From the NCBI GenBank assembly GCA_010094045.1, contig ML986830.1:21147-54292 (forward strand): DNA of 33,146 bases, written 5' to 3'. A program made the position numbers and the translations under genes. The notes beneath the pieces were generated by a model, which was not told the origin of the DNA, did no database searches, and worked only from the letters and a program-made list of their open reading frames with translations. Each line of letters begins with the position of its first letter. Position 1 is the first letter of the stretch. The stretch is from Lojkania enalia. Lineage: Eukaryota > Ascomycota > Dothideomycetes > Pleosporales. This document shows positions 31,910 to 33,146 of the stretch, piece after piece.

Positions 31910-32664
31910 TATTATAAAAATCAAGTTTTTATCCTACTTTAAAGTAGCTTTTAATATAGTAATTATAAAAAGTAATATTCTAGATAGCTTTTAAAGTACT
32001 AGTCTAGTTCTATTTAATCTAAATATAGTACTATTAAAGTTTAAAGTTTAACTATATATATTAATACCCTCTATAGTTAAAAATACTTTTTAAAAGTTAA
32101 AAATACTAAGTAATTCTATTAAATATAGGTTTTAATTAATATATATTTAATTAAGAGTTTAAAAGTACTTAAATAGTTTATCTACTTTAATAGTAGAGGT
32201 ATTTAAATAGTTTATAAAGGGTACTATATATATAATATATAAAAATATACTATTATATACTTAGGTTACTAAGCTTTAAATAGTTAATAAAGCTACTATA
32301 TAACGTTAATTATATAAAAGAAAGTATATATAGAAGAAAGGTAATTTAATAATTAAAGAAGACGCTTAATTAACTACTCTAAAAGAGTTTAATACTTATA
32401 CTAATAGAAAGAAAGGTAGGAAGAAGGCGTATATTAATAGAGGCCAGCTAACTTAAAAATACTATAGATAGTATATTAAGACTAGGTATAACTTACAGAC
32501 GTATAAAAATAATACTATAAATATAGAAGAATAGGCTACTATATTATATAATATAATAGAATATAAGAAAGTATAATATTTTATAAAAAGTAGTTATAAT
32601 TTTAGTATAGTCTTAGTATTATAATTAGCTTATTTTAGTAATTAGCTTGCTTATATAGTATGTT
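31910..32664 (+). mobile_element. Family Q transposon, right piece with C-terminus and terminal repeat (RIP-mutated)
   Basis: This is the continuation of 22,525-23,056 after the P3 insertion and the reverse complement of 12,448-13,210. The C-terminal knuckle near 32,455-32,510 reads YYR.YIKTRYNLQTY, with ligands changed to Tyr. The right terminal inverted repeat covers about 32,610-32,663 (taattagcttgcttatatag...), ending at TA (32,664-32,665) where an N-terminal Q piece in the opposite orientation begins. Confidence 0.65.
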
Positions 32665-33146
32665 ATCTTTATTAATAATACTATACTTAGCCTTTATATT
32701 CTATATAAGATAGAATCAGCCTCTTATAACCTTAGAATCTTTATATTTAGCTCTTAAATAGTTGTACTTTTAATTAAATTTAACCTTAAGCTTAGGCGTA
32801 CGTTTAATAAAGTTCTCTATCTAGTTTTTTCTAACTTAACTAGTAGAGCGCGTAGCTAGTAGTAAATTAGCTATATTTTAAATAGTAGTAAACTACGGCA
32901 GAAATTCTCTTATATCTAGATCTAGTATATACTAAATAATTACCTACTTCTTAGTCTTACTAAGCTTTATTAAATTAGGCTAGTAATCGTATTATAAAAC
33001 TATTCCTTATTTTTATATACTAAGTATACTTTAGAAGATATTATAAATTAATATAATATAACGTATAGTTAGTATTATATTTTATTAAAGAGCTTAGAGT
33101 ATAAGCTATATTCTAGCTTCTTTCTAAATTAATTCTATAGTTATTA
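32665..33146 (-). mobile_element. Family Q transposase N-terminal half, running off the window
   Basis: A direct match to 1,568-2,053, in minus orientation. It begins at tctttattaataatac, the same internal TA at which the oppositely oriented piece at 22,525 begins. The rest lies beyond the window end. RIP-mutated with many stops. Confidence 0.65.

Overview
The window looks like accessory nuclear DNA of a filamentous ascomycete (Pezizomycotina). It has two sharply different compartments. Positions 1 to about 2,340 and about 10,815 to 33,146 are very A+T rich and nearly devoid of CpA and TpG, while CpT, CpC and CpG remain; this is the footprint of repeat-induced point mutation (RIP). Between them lies an island of about 8.5 kb with ordinary composition and real or recently broken genes. 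I see no rRNA, tRNA, CRISPR or bacterial feature.

Island, left to right: a broken NB-ARC/TPR NLR (STAND) gene (+, 2,620-3,936); a Ser/Thr kinase (-, 4,103-5,554, probably with an upstream start at 5,643); a second kinase fused to ankyrin repeats (-, 5,885-7,858) sharing an N-terminal region with the first; a Fot1/pogo transposase C-terminal relic (-, 8,325-8,750); a 70-bp exact copy of part of the second kinase gene; a broken zinc-finger/ankyrin gene (-, 8,945-10,005); and a broken NACHT-type NLR gene (+, 10,230 to about 11,035) whose 3' end runs into the RIP-mutated compartment. NLRs, zinc-finger/ankyrin proteins and accessory kinases are typical of variable fungal self/non-self recognition repertoires. 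Here only the two kinases look intact.

The RIP-mutated compartments are transposons inside transposons. Left arm: an unidentified repeat (1-504), a Fot1-like 3' half with a 153-bp tandem duplication, and an inverted half element of a second Fot1-like family (called Q here). Right arm: a Fot1-like remnant (11,036-12,447), a Q copy (12,448-13,572), a chromodomain-bearing Gypsy LTR element (13,573-19,078), a Copia 3' end (19,079-19,725), a long unidentified RIP-mutated reading frame (about 20,640-22,524), and a large nest to the window end. The nest is resolvable: a Q element contains a second Fot1-like element (called P3 here; TA duplication, with a matching empty site at about 13,220). P3 contains a full-length Copia element (TAGGG duplication), which contains a third Fot1-like element. 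The block 22,525-32,664 also appears inverted relative to the rest of Q.

The genes probably do not form one operon-like system. The most notable biology is the pair of HKD-type (non-RD) kinases with a shared unnamed N-terminal region among decaying NLR genes, and the fine-scale record of RIP: which catalytic residues survived, where RIP leaked into a flanking gene, and which patch escaped. Function calls rest on motif recognition by eye; no search was run.
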